NCBI GenBank assembly: GCA_035565975.1 | Contig: DATMRT010000009.1 | Location: 35,249 to 99,248 of the forward strand | Origin: Ga0077530 sp035565975 | GTDB taxonomy: Bacteria > Pseudomonadota > Alphaproteobacteria > Rhizobiales > Hyphomicrobiaceae | Length of the DNA stretch: 64,000 bases | Direction of reading: 5' to 3' | Shown: positions 26,515 to 34,000 of the stretch, one piece after another | How positions within the stretch are numbered: position 1 is the stretch's first letter | Layout: every line of letters starts with the position of its first letter | Program-made: the position numbers and the translations under genes | Notes under the pieces: model-generated | Seen by the model: only the letters and a program-made list of their open reading frames with translations | Databases searched by the model: none | Told to the model about the DNA's origin: nothing

Positions 26515-27486
26515 CTAGATGTCGTACGCGAGGCGAAATCCGACATGCCCCGTCGAGCTGTCGGGACTGACGCCGGTTCGCGCGGCTATGCGATAGCGGT
26601 AGCAGTACGATCGATGGCAGAGATACGAGCCGCCCTTGAGCAGGCGCTCGCCGTTGGCTTGTGCAGCTTCGTTGCGCAGACGGGCGTGGCGCGCGAGCGA
26701 GCGAATGCGGAAGGCGTCGGCGCACCACTCCCAGGCATTGCCGACCATATTGAAGAGGCCGACGCTGTTCGGCGCGAAACTGTCGACGGGAGCCGTGCCG
26801 CTGAACCCATCCTTGCGGTTATTGTGCGCTGGGAAATCACCCTGCCAGATGTTGCAGGGTTGGAAGTCGTCGTCATTCGGCTCCTGATCCCCCCAAGGGA
26901 AGCGGACCCCTTCCAGCTTGCCGCGCGCCGCGCATTCCCACTCCGCCTCATTCGGGAGGCGTCCGCCGGCCCACGCTGCAAAGGCTACGGCATCGTTCCA
27001 GGAGACGTGCACGACCGGATGATCGGCGCGATCTGCAACCGAGGAGCCCGGCCCTTCGGGATGGCGCCAGCACGCGCCGTCGATCTTCCGCCACCACACG
27101 GGCGCGCCCGTCATAGCCGGATCAGCGGGGACGCCCGGCACGAAGTCCTTGAATACGAGCGACCAGCCGAAGCGCTCGGCATCGGTGCGATAGCCGGTGG
27201 CGTCCACGAACTCCGCAAACCATGCATTCGTCACCGCATAGGGATCGATGGCGAACGGCTTTACCGCGACAAGGCGGGAAGGGCCTTCTCCATCCTGCGG
27301 CAGCGGACTCTTGTCCTCACCCATACGCACGCGACGGCCACCATCGATGCGTACGGCGCGATCGGGGACGCGTGCCACGCGGGAGCCGCAAAACGCTCGC
27401 ACCGGCGATTTCGACGCGCCCCGCGACAGGCCCGCGCTACAGCACGTTCCGGTCGCGGAGGCGGCGTTCGTTGGCAGGTGGTCCAA
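26515..27486 (-). CDS. Formylglycine-generating enzyme (sulfatase-activating, SUMF1 family)
   Basis: 323 residues. The proposed start is a TTG at 27486 with AGGGA upstream, 10 bases after the sulfatase stop; internal GTGs are alternatives. RIDGGRRVRMGED and PYAVTNAWFAEFVDATGY are the family N-terminal blocks, then GGRLPNEAEWECAARG and NMVGNAWEWCADAF. The catalytic pair is intact: Cys290 and Cys295 in GGSYLCHRSYCYRYR, spaced exactly as Cys336/Cys341 of human FGE, followed by DSSTGHVGFRLAYD. This points to a true copper/O2-dependent FGE, as opposed to a catalytically dead relative. It oxidises the sulfatase Cys to formylglycine and is encoded between its three presumed clients. Confidence 0.92.
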   Translation of the reverse strand: MDHLPTNAASATGTCCSAGLSRGASKSPVRAFCGSRVARVPDRAVRIDGGRRVRMGEDKSPLPQDGEGPSRLVAVKPFAIDPYAVTNAWFAEFVDATGYRTDAERFGWSLVFKDFVPGVPADPAMTGAPVWWRKIDGACWRHPEGPGSSVADRADHPVVHVSWNDAVAFAAWAGGRLPNEAEWECAARGKLEGVRFPWGDQEPNDDDFQPCNIWQGDFPAHNNRKDGFSGTAPVDSFAPNSVGLFNMVGNAWEWCADAFRIRSLARHARLRNEAAQANGERLLKGGSYLCHRSYCYRYRIAARTGVSPDSSTGHVGFRLAYDI

Positions 27487-27495
27487 CTTGGGTCC

Positions 27496-28956
27496 CTAGT
27501 TGTAGACCGGTTTCGTCCCAGGAACCGGCGAATAGCCGAAGCTTCCTTTTGCAAGTATCGCCTCGCGTCCCCCAAGTGCCGCAATCCTTGCGGCCTGATC
27601 CTTGCGGGCTTGCGCGTCGGCGGCTTCCGGATCGACGATCTTGCGCAAGGCGGCTTCGCAATCCGCGACGAAACCCTTGTAGCCAGGATCCTGGCCGAGA
27701 TCGCGCGTCTCGTACGGATCGGCTTCGAGGTCGAACAACTGCGGCGGCATACCGACGTAGTAGACGTACTTGAACCGGCCGCGACGGATCATGAAGGCGC
27801 CGGTAGCCGAGCCTGCAGCATGGTACTCGCTCAGGACCGTGCGCTGCGGCGCCTTGCCGCTGACGATGTCGAGCAACGGCGCGCCTGGCAACTCCGCGTC
27901 GTCGGGATGCGGCGCAAGCCCGGCGCAGTCGATGATGGTCGGGAAGCAGTCCACGAGCGTCACGGGCTCGCGGCACACGATGCCCTGCGGGACATCGGGG
28001 CCGGCCATGATCATCGGCACGGCCGCGGACTCCTCGTACATGTTCGACTTGCCCCAGAGCCCGCGCGTGCCGAGGTTGTCGCCATGATCGCTCGTGTAGA
28101 TGATGCGGGTATCGCCGGACAGGCCATTGTCCTCCAGGGCCTTCATAAGACGTCCGACGTTGTTGTCGACGAAGCTGACGAGGCCGTAGTAGGCGGCAAT
28201 CGCCTTGCGCACCTTGCTCGGATCATCGAAGCCCTGATCGTAGATCTGGCAGGCGCGCATCGCCTTCACGTACGGATGGTCGGGTCGCTCGGATTCGGCA
28301 TAGAGGCCCGGCCACGGCACCTTGTCCTCAGGATAAAGGTTGTACCACTCGGGCCGCGCGATCAGCGGGAAATGCGGGCAGACGAGTGACACGAAGAGTG
28401 TCCAGGGCTTGTCGTCCTTTTGCGCGCCGCGCTCGCGCAGCCATTCCTCGGCGGCAGCCGTGATGCGATCATCGTAGCCCTGATAGGTGGAGTCGCCGCA
28501 GCCGGCGTCCGCCGCCAGCCTCAGTGCGGCCTTCCGCGGCGGGGGGGGATCGCGCAGCATTCCGATCGGGTCGCCGACGCCCTCCACCACGTGCAGGGGC
28601 ATGTGCTCCTTGGTGAAGCCGTTGTCGTCGTCCGCGCTGCGGAAATGCAGCTTGCCGATCGAGTCCACACGATGGCCAGCGGCCTTCAGGCGGTGCGCCC
28701 AGGACGGCACGCTGCCGTCGTAGGGATTGCCGTTGTCCCAAAAGTGAATGTCGTGGACGTACCGCCCCGTCTGAAAGCTCGCCCGCGATGGCACGCAGAT
28801 GGGTGAATTGCAGTAGGCGTCCGTGAAGTGAACGCCGCTGGCCGCCAGGCGGTCGAGATTCGGCGTGCGGATCAGCGGATTTCCGCCGCATCCGAGCACG
28901 CGCTTGCTGTGCTCGTCCGACATGATGAACAGCAGGTTTCTGGGCTTCTTGCTCAT
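27496..28956 (-). CDS. Cys-type sulfatase (first in operon)
   Basis: 486 residues from the ATG at 28956, 9 bases after the ATPase stop. NLLFIMSDEHSKRVLGCGG binds metal. The formylglycine motif C-V-P-S-R (Cys54) is followed by ASFQTGRYVHD, and the distal block is YTSDHGDNLGTRGLWGKSN. The ending FGYSPVPGTKPVYN is shared with some choline-sulfatase-like enzymes only loosely. No signal peptide, so it should act on imported substrate. It directly follows the ABC transporter genes, tying desulfation to uptake. Confidence 0.93.
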   Translation of the reverse strand: MSKKPRNLLFIMSDEHSKRVLGCGGNPLIRTPNLDRLAASGVHFTDAYCNSPICVPSRASFQTGRYVHDIHFWDNGNPYDGSVPSWAHRLKAAGHRVDSIGKLHFRSADDDNGFTKEHMPLHVVEGVGDPIGMLRDPPPPRKAALRLAADAGCGDSTYQGYDDRITAAAEEWLRERGAQKDDKPWTLFVSLVCPHFPLIARPEWYNLYPEDKVPWPGLYAESERPDHPYVKAMRACQIYDQGFDDPSKVRKAIAAYYGLVSFVDNNVGRLMKALEDNGLSGDTRIIYTSDHGDNLGTRGLWGKSNMYEESAAVPMIMAGPDVPQGIVCREPVTLVDCFPTIIDCAGLAPHPDDAELPGAPLLDIVSGKAPQRTVLSEYHAAGSATGAFMIRRGRFKYVYYVGMPPQLFDLEADPYETRDLGQDPGYKGFVADCEAALRKIVDPEAADAQARKDQAARIAALGGREAILAKGSFGYSPVPGTKPVYN

Positions 28957-28965
28957 GGGCTGACC

Positions 28966-30051
28966 CTATTGGCTCATGTCACCTTGCATGGCGACGCACT
29001 CGGTGATCGGGACAATGAGATTGACGTTTGCGCCCGGCTCAAACGTTTGCTGCCGGTCGCCCTGTACGCGCATCAGCGATCCGCCGACATCGATCTGGTG
29101 GTCGACGATATTGCCGAGGAACGTGCTTTCGACGAGCCGACCGGCGAGGACGTTACTGCCGGCGACGGGTGCAGCGTCGCCCAGGCGGATGGCCTCGGGC
29201 CTGATGGCGACGACGATCGCGCCGCGTGGATCGATACCCTCGCTCGTGCAGGCCTCGATTGTCTGCTCGCCGATGCGGACGCGGGCGCTGGCCCCCTGCC
29301 GCTCCACGAGCGTGCCCGGCACCTTGTTGACGAGGCCCATGAAGTCGGCAACGAAGATGTTGGCCGGCCGTTCGTAGACATCGCGCGGCGTGCCCACTTG
29401 CTGCACGGTACCCTGGTTGAAGACGACGATGCGATCGGACAGAGCCATGGCTTCCGCCTGATCGTGCGTCACATAGATGAAGGTGATGCCGGTCCGGCGC
29501 TGGAGAGTCTTGAGCTCGGTACGCATGCGCTCGCGCAGCTTGGCATCGAGGTTGGACAGCGGCTCATCGAGCAGAAGGATGGAGGGCTCCACCACCAGCG
29601 AACGCGCGAGTGCGACGCGTTGCTGCTGACCGCCCGAGAGCTGACCGGGATGGCGCTTCTCCAGTCCGCTCAGGCCAACGGCATCCAGAACGCGCGACAC
29701 GCGCTCGCTGACCTCGGTGCGGTCTACCTTCAGGAGACGAAGGCCGAAGGCCACGTTCTCGAACACCGACATGTGGGGCCAGACGGCATAGTTCTGGAAC
29801 ACCATGCCCATGCGCCGGTGCTCAGGCGGCACGACGGCTTGCGCGGAGGAGAGCAGCCGGCCGCCGACGTGGATGCTGCCCTTGTCGGGCGTGAGAAAGC
29901 CTGCGAGCGTTCGCAGCATCGTGGTCTTGCCGCAGCCGGAAGGGCCAAGGAACGTGACGAACTCGCGCTCCTCGATGGCGAGCTCGATGCCACTCAAGGC
30001 TTTGAAGTTGCCAAAACGCTTGTCGATGCCCGCTATATCAATGAACGCCAT
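28966..30051 (-). CDS. ABC transporter ATP-binding protein (Fe3+/polyamine/phosphonate type)
   Basis: 361 residues. Walker A GPSGCGKTT, signature LSGGQQQRVALARSL, Walker B ILLLDEPLSNLD, and switch His in YVTHDQAEAMALSDRIVVF. The C-terminal TOBE domain (about residues 280-361) resembles those of PotA/FbpC-type ATPases. GAGG lies seven bases before the ATG. It pairs with the adjacent 580-residue double permease and the Tat-dependent binding protein. Their substrate is unknown; the three following sulfatases suggest a sulfated organic compound. Confidence 0.92.
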   Translation of the reverse strand: MAFIDIAGIDKRFGNFKALSGIELAIEEREFVTFLGPSGCGKTTMLRTLAGFLTPDKGSIHVGGRLLSSAQAVVPPEHRRMGMVFQNYAVWPHMSVFENVAFGLRLLKVDRTEVSERVSRVLDAVGLSGLEKRHPGQLSGGQQQRVALARSLVVEPSILLLDEPLSNLDAKLRERMRTELKTLQRRTGITFIYVTHDQAEAMALSDRIVVFNQGTVQQVGTPRDVYERPANIFVADFMGLVNKVPGTLVERQGASARVRIGEQTIEACTSEGIDPRGAIVVAIRPEAIRLGDAAPVAGSNVLAGRLVESTFLGNIVDHQIDVGGSLMRVQGDRQQTFEPGANVNLIVPITECVAMQGDMSQ

Positions 30052-30055
30052 CGTA

Positions 30056-31798
30056 TCAGCCTCTTACCGCGGGAGTTTCGCTGGATGACCAGCTTGAGCC
30101 GGAGAGCCAGTTGACCAGTGCAGCGAGCGTGAGCACGACGACGATCGTGAAGACCGCCAGTGCCGACACGACCTCGAGCTGGCCAAGATCGTTGAGCCGG
30201 TAGATGGCGATGGCGATGGTCTCGGTGCCGCCCGTGTAGAGAAGGATCGTGGCACTGAGCTCGCCGAATGCCGGAATGAACACGAGCAGGAACGCGACGA
30301 GCAGTCCCGGGCGCGACAGCGGCATGAGAATGCGGCGGATTGCGTGGAACCATGAGGCGCCGGTGATGCGCCCCGCCTCCTCCAGGGAAGGGTCGATCTG
30401 TCGGAAGGTCGCGTTGGCACTGCGCGTGGCGAGCGGGATGAAGCGCGCGACGTAGGCGGCGAGCAGGATCCAGATGGTGCCGTATATGGGAATTGGCAGC
30501 CGTATGAAGGCGAGCAGAATGCCGACGGCCATGACCGTCCCCGGCAAGCCGAGCGGAAGAATGGCGAGATAGTCGAGCAGGCGCCGCCCGCGAACATTCG
30601 TGCGCAGATCCAGGTAGGCGACGGCGGCGCCGATCAGCACGGCTATCGCCGCCGCCGAAGTCGCCAGCTTGAAGCTGTTGATGATGCCGCGCACGGCAAC
30701 CTGATCCTCGAACAGAGCGCTCCTGAAGTGCTCGAGCGTCAGGTTGCTGAACGACAGCGGGTCGGTCCAGCTCTTCGAGAACGCATTGATGGTGAGCGTC
30801 CCGACTGGGGCAATGGCGCTGAAGAACACCACCGTCATGCAGAAGGCGAGGAGTAGCCACCGTGCGGGGCCAAGGTCGAGAAGCTGCGTACGAACGCCCT
30901 TCCCGCTAACCGTGATGTAGGAGCGCCGCTCGAGGTAGCCGCGCTGCAGCGCCAGTCCTGCGACGGTCAGGAGGACGAGCACGAGTGATAGAGCTGAGGC
31001 CTCGGCCCAACGCGGTGGGTAGCTGCCGATGGTGGCGTAGATGCGGGTCGGCAGGAACACGATCTGCGCCGGCGTGCCGATGATGGCCTGTGGGCCGAAC
31101 AGCGCGAGCGAGTCGATAGCCGACAGCAGCGCTCCACCGGTGATCGCAGGTGCGACGAGCGGAAGGTTGATCCGCAGTGTCGTCTGCCAGCGCTTTGCGC
31201 CAAGTACTTGCGCGGACTCCTCAAGCGAGGCATCGACCGATTTCAGGGCGCTATATGTGAGAAAGTACGTGAAGGCGAAGACGTGAATACCGATCACGAA
31301 AATCACGCCCGGCATGGTGAAAATGTTGAGCGGTCCGCTCTCGAAGCCGAAAAGACCTTGCAGAAGGCGATTGAAGTGGCCGGCCTCCGGCCCGAGCAGA
31401 AAGATATAGGCAAGCGCCGTGAGATACGGCGGCATGATGTAGGAGAGAGCGACGAGCGCGTGCACAAGGTAGCGCAGCGGCATGTTCGTTCGCGACGTGG
31501 CCCAGGCGAGCGGGACGCCGATCAGGACGCTCATCACGCCTGTGCCGAGTGCCAATTGCAGCGTGTTGATCAGGGCCGCGTAGTTCTGCGGACGCGCGAA
31601 CGCGCGCTGAAGATGCTCAAAGCCGAGCGACTGCGGCACGCCAAGCGCACCGAGTATCAGCCAAAGCAGCGGATATCCGACGAGAAAGAGCAGCAACGCC
31701 ACGGCAAAGCCCAGGACCAGGCCCTGGAAGCTTATCTTGCTCGTGGCAGGGCGACCGTGTGCAGGATCGGCACCGGGGGCAGAGGCAGCAGCTTGCAT
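30056..31798 (-). CDS. ABC transporter permease with two fused BPD domains
   Basis: 580 residues with about 12 membrane helices. The two halves each carry an EAA loop (VDASLEESAQVLGAKRWQTT and IDPSLEEAGRITGASWFHAI), the layout of FbpB/ThiP-type and phosphonate-type permeases in which one polypeptide supplies the whole channel. The ATG is preceded by GGAGACTAATCAAGA. It lies between the binding protein (32-base gap) and the ATPase (4-base gap). It imports the ligand captured by the periplasmic protein. Confidence 0.92.
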   Translation of the reverse strand: MQAAASAPGADPAHGRPATSKISFQGLVLGFAVALLLFLVGYPLLWLILGALGVPQSLGFEHLQRAFARPQNYAALINTLQLALGTGVMSVLIGVPLAWATSRTNMPLRYLVHALVALSYIMPPYLTALAYIFLLGPEAGHFNRLLQGLFGFESGPLNIFTMPGVIFVIGIHVFAFTYFLTYSALKSVDASLEESAQVLGAKRWQTTLRINLPLVAPAITGGALLSAIDSLALFGPQAIIGTPAQIVFLPTRIYATIGSYPPRWAEASALSLVLVLLTVAGLALQRGYLERRSYITVSGKGVRTQLLDLGPARWLLLAFCMTVVFFSAIAPVGTLTINAFSKSWTDPLSFSNLTLEHFRSALFEDQVAVRGIINSFKLATSAAAIAVLIGAAVAYLDLRTNVRGRRLLDYLAILPLGLPGTVMAVGILLAFIRLPIPIYGTIWILLAAYVARFIPLATRSANATFRQIDPSLEEAGRITGASWFHAIRRILMPLSRPGLLVAFLLVFIPAFGELSATILLYTGGTETIAIAIYRLNDLGQLEVVSALAVFTIVVVLTLAALVNWLSGSSWSSSETPAVRG

Positions 31799-31830
31799 TC
31801 TTGATTAGTCTCCGATGCGGATCGGCCGCA

Positions 31831-32883
31831 TCAATTTCCCCACTCACCGCCGAATGTTGCCGCGAGGCGATCGAGGATCTTGGGCTTGTCTTTCTTGTAT
31901 TCGACGTGGTTGGGCGCGAGCAGCTTGATCTTCGAAAGCGGCACGCTGCCCTTGGGCGGATCGACGTCGGTGCGGCTCGAGTATTTGCCGCCGTCCACGA
32001 GGATCGCCTGCCCCTCGGGTCCCATCCACCATTCATAGTAGAGTGCTGCCGCGTGCGGTCGCGCGGCGTTTTTCAGCAGGCCGCAGGCCCCGACCTCGGT
32101 TGGAACGCCCTCGGCGGGGAACAGATAATCGGTGGGCTTTCCCTGTGCCTTGGAGCGCCAGGCAATGTTGTCGTTCTGCAAGAAGCCGGCGGCGCGCTCA
32201 CCGCGCTCCAAGACCTGCGTAATAATCTGCGGCGTTTGAACGCGCAGCGGCTTCGTTGCTGCCAGCTGCTTCAACAGGTCCCAACTCAAGTTACTGGCGA
32301 GCGTATAGAGACGCGGCGCGCCATCGCCGGAGGGGCTAGAGAAGTAGACGAGGCGACCATCCAGCTTCGCCAGATCGGACCACGTCTTTGGCGGTGCCGA
32401 GCCGAGTTCCTTCGTATTGTACTGGATCACGGCTTGCGTGAGCCGATCGGCAATCCAGGTGCCGTCAGGATCGCGCAGCTCCTTCGCAATGGTGCCGGTT
32501 GCGGGTGTCTTGAACGGCTTGAGGAGGCCGCGCTCCTTCATGAGCATGAGGCCTGCGACGTCGGACGCGTCGACCATGTCGGCCTGCGACCTGCCGGCAT
32601 CCGCTTCCGCCAGCACTTTCCCGGTGACGTCCGAGGAGCCGCCGCGGAAGTACTGCACCTCTATGCCGTACTTCTTCGTGAATGCAGCGTTGATCGCATC
32701 GACGATCTTGGTGTCCAAACTCGTATAGAGGACAACCTTGCCCTCCGCCTTGGCCTTCTCGATGTCGATCTGGCCGGCTTCGGACGGCCCTGCTGCGGCC
32801 TGACCGAAAGCGTGATGGGAAATAAACGGTGCGGTGCCGGCTGCAGCCAGACCTTTGAGCACCGAGCGTCGCCCAATTCTCAT
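31831..32883 (-). CDS. ABC transporter solute-binding protein with Tat signal
   Basis: 350 residues from the ATG at 32883, 8 bases after AGGAGG. The N-terminus MRIGRRSVLKGLAAAGTAPF is a twin-arginine signal (RRSVLK) ending FGQA, so the folded protein is exported by Tat. VVLYTSLDTKIVDAINAAFTKKYG and EVQYFRGGSSDVTGKVLAE are typical of FutA/FbpA-like family-1 binding proteins; QNDNIAWRSKAQGKPTDYLFPAEGVPTEVG forms the ligand-cleft region. First gene of the seven-gene sulfatase operon and divergent from the LysR regulator. Iron is the classical ligand of the family, but the context favours an organic sulfur ligand. Confidence 0.9.
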   Translation of the reverse strand: MRIGRRSVLKGLAAAGTAPFISHHAFGQAAAGPSEAGQIDIEKAKAEGKVVLYTSLDTKIVDAINAAFTKKYGIEVQYFRGGSSDVTGKVLAEADAGRSQADMVDASDVAGLMLMKERGLLKPFKTPATGTIAKELRDPDGTWIADRLTQAVIQYNTKELGSAPPKTWSDLAKLDGRLVYFSSPSGDGAPRLYTLASNLSWDLLKQLAATKPLRVQTPQIITQVLERGERAAGFLQNDNIAWRSKAQGKPTDYLFPAEGVPTEVGACGLLKNAARPHAAALYYEWWMGPEGQAILVDGGKYSSRTDVDPPKGSVPLSKIKLLAPNHVEYKKDKPKILDRLAATFGGEWGN

Positions 32884-32974
32884 CGCCATTTCCTCCTGGG
32901 CAGAACTCGCAAATGCTTTAAGCGCCCCGTCGTCGGGAGCGGCGTGCATTGCGTTGGTTGCCTTATTCGTGGAG

Positions 32975-32997
32975 CACTTGCGCGGAGGCGACAAGTG
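32975..32997. promoter_or_regulatory. LysR-type operator CACTTG-N11-CAAGTG
   Basis: A perfect 6+6 inverted repeat with an 11-base centre fits the T-N11-A rule for LysR-family binding sites. It lies 38 bases upstream of the LysR start and 91 bases upstream of the binding-protein start in the 152-base divergent region, ideally placed for autoregulation and activation of the transporter-sulfatase operon. Confidence 0.65.
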
Positions 32998-33035
32998 ACG
33001 CAAAGTCCTTCAATCCATGACTGCGAGGCATAGAT

Positions 33036-33941
33036 ATGGACTACCGCCAGCTCCAATTATTTCTTGCAACTGCGGAGCGATTGAACCTCAGCCACGCCGC
33101 GGAAGCGTTGGGAATGACGCAATCCGGGCTCTCGAAGAGCATGCACCGGTTGCAGCAGGAAATAGGCACGCGGCTCTACCATCGACGGGGCCGCGGCATA
33201 GAGTTGACGGAGCCTGGGCGTGCGCTCGCCAAGCACGCCCGATTGATCGAAAGCCAGCTGGCGGATGCGCGGCTGGAAGTGATCGGGATTGCCAGCGGAA
33301 GATTTGGCCAGGCGCGAATCGGTGCGGGACCCTCCTGGCTCAGCCGTCATCTGCCGGCCGCGATCGGGCGTGTCATGGAGCTGAATGCCAATATTCGGTT
33401 CACTGTCGATACGGGCTTTCCGCATCGCCTCATCGAGCGCCTGCGGCAAGGCGAACTCGATGTCGTCATCGGCGCGTTGCCGGATAACCGGGTAGATCCT
33501 GATCTTCGCTTTTCGCGCCTGACTGCGGACGTCATCAAGGTCATAGGCCGCAAGGACCATCCTCTGCTGAAGAAGTCCGAGCGTTCACTCGCCGACTACG
33601 CAAACCTGCGCTGGGTCCTCCCCGGGCCGCACGAGCTCATCCGGCAGCGCCTGGTACAGGTCTTTGCACAAGCCGGCCTTCCTGAGCCGGTGATCGGCGT
33701 CGAGACGGACTCTCTTTCCCTGAAGCTCGCCATGCTCAAGGCGTCGGATTGCGTCGGCATGCTGACCACGCAGACTCTCCGCTTTTACAGCACGCAAGGT
33801 ATTGTTCCCATCGAGCACGCCCAGCTCCAATTCCGGCGCGAGGCAGGCATCATTCGCCGCCGGTACGCAGACATGTCGCCGTCAGTGAAGCTGCTGATCG
33901 CCGAATTGCGCAAAGCCGCCGTGAAGTACGGGCCGACTTGA
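33036..33941 (+). CDS. LysR-family transcriptional regulator
   Basis: 301 residues. The N-terminal winged helix contains LSHAAEALGMTQSGLSKSMHRLQQEIGTRLYHRRGRGIELTEPG. The C-terminal periplasmic-binding-like effector domain spans about residues 90-295 (ARIGAGPSWLSRHLPAAIGR, GELDVVIGALPDNRVDPDL). It is divergent from the ABC-sulfatase-FGE operon, with a LysR box between them, so it most likely controls that operon. The co-inducer could be the sulfate ester, its desulfated product, or a sulfur-limitation signal as with CysB-type regulators. Confidence 0.93.
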   Translation: MDYRQLQLFLATAERLNLSHAAEALGMTQSGLSKSMHRLQQEIGTRLYHRRGRGIELTEPGRALAKHARLIESQLADARLEVIGIASGRFGQARIGAGPSWLSRHLPAAIGRVMELNANIRFTVDTGFPHRLIERLRQGELDVVIGALPDNRVDPDLRFSRLTADVIKVIGRKDHPLLKKSERSLADYANLRWVLPGPHELIRQRLVQVFAQAGLPEPVIGVETDSLSLKLAMLKASDCVGMLTTQTLRFYSTQGIVPIEHAQLQFRREAGIIRRRYADMSPSVKLLIAELRKAAVKYGPT

Positions 33942-34000
33942 GCTGGCAATGCATTCCATCGAGCCACAGGCCGCCCTATCGGCAGCCGGTCATCTCTTTC

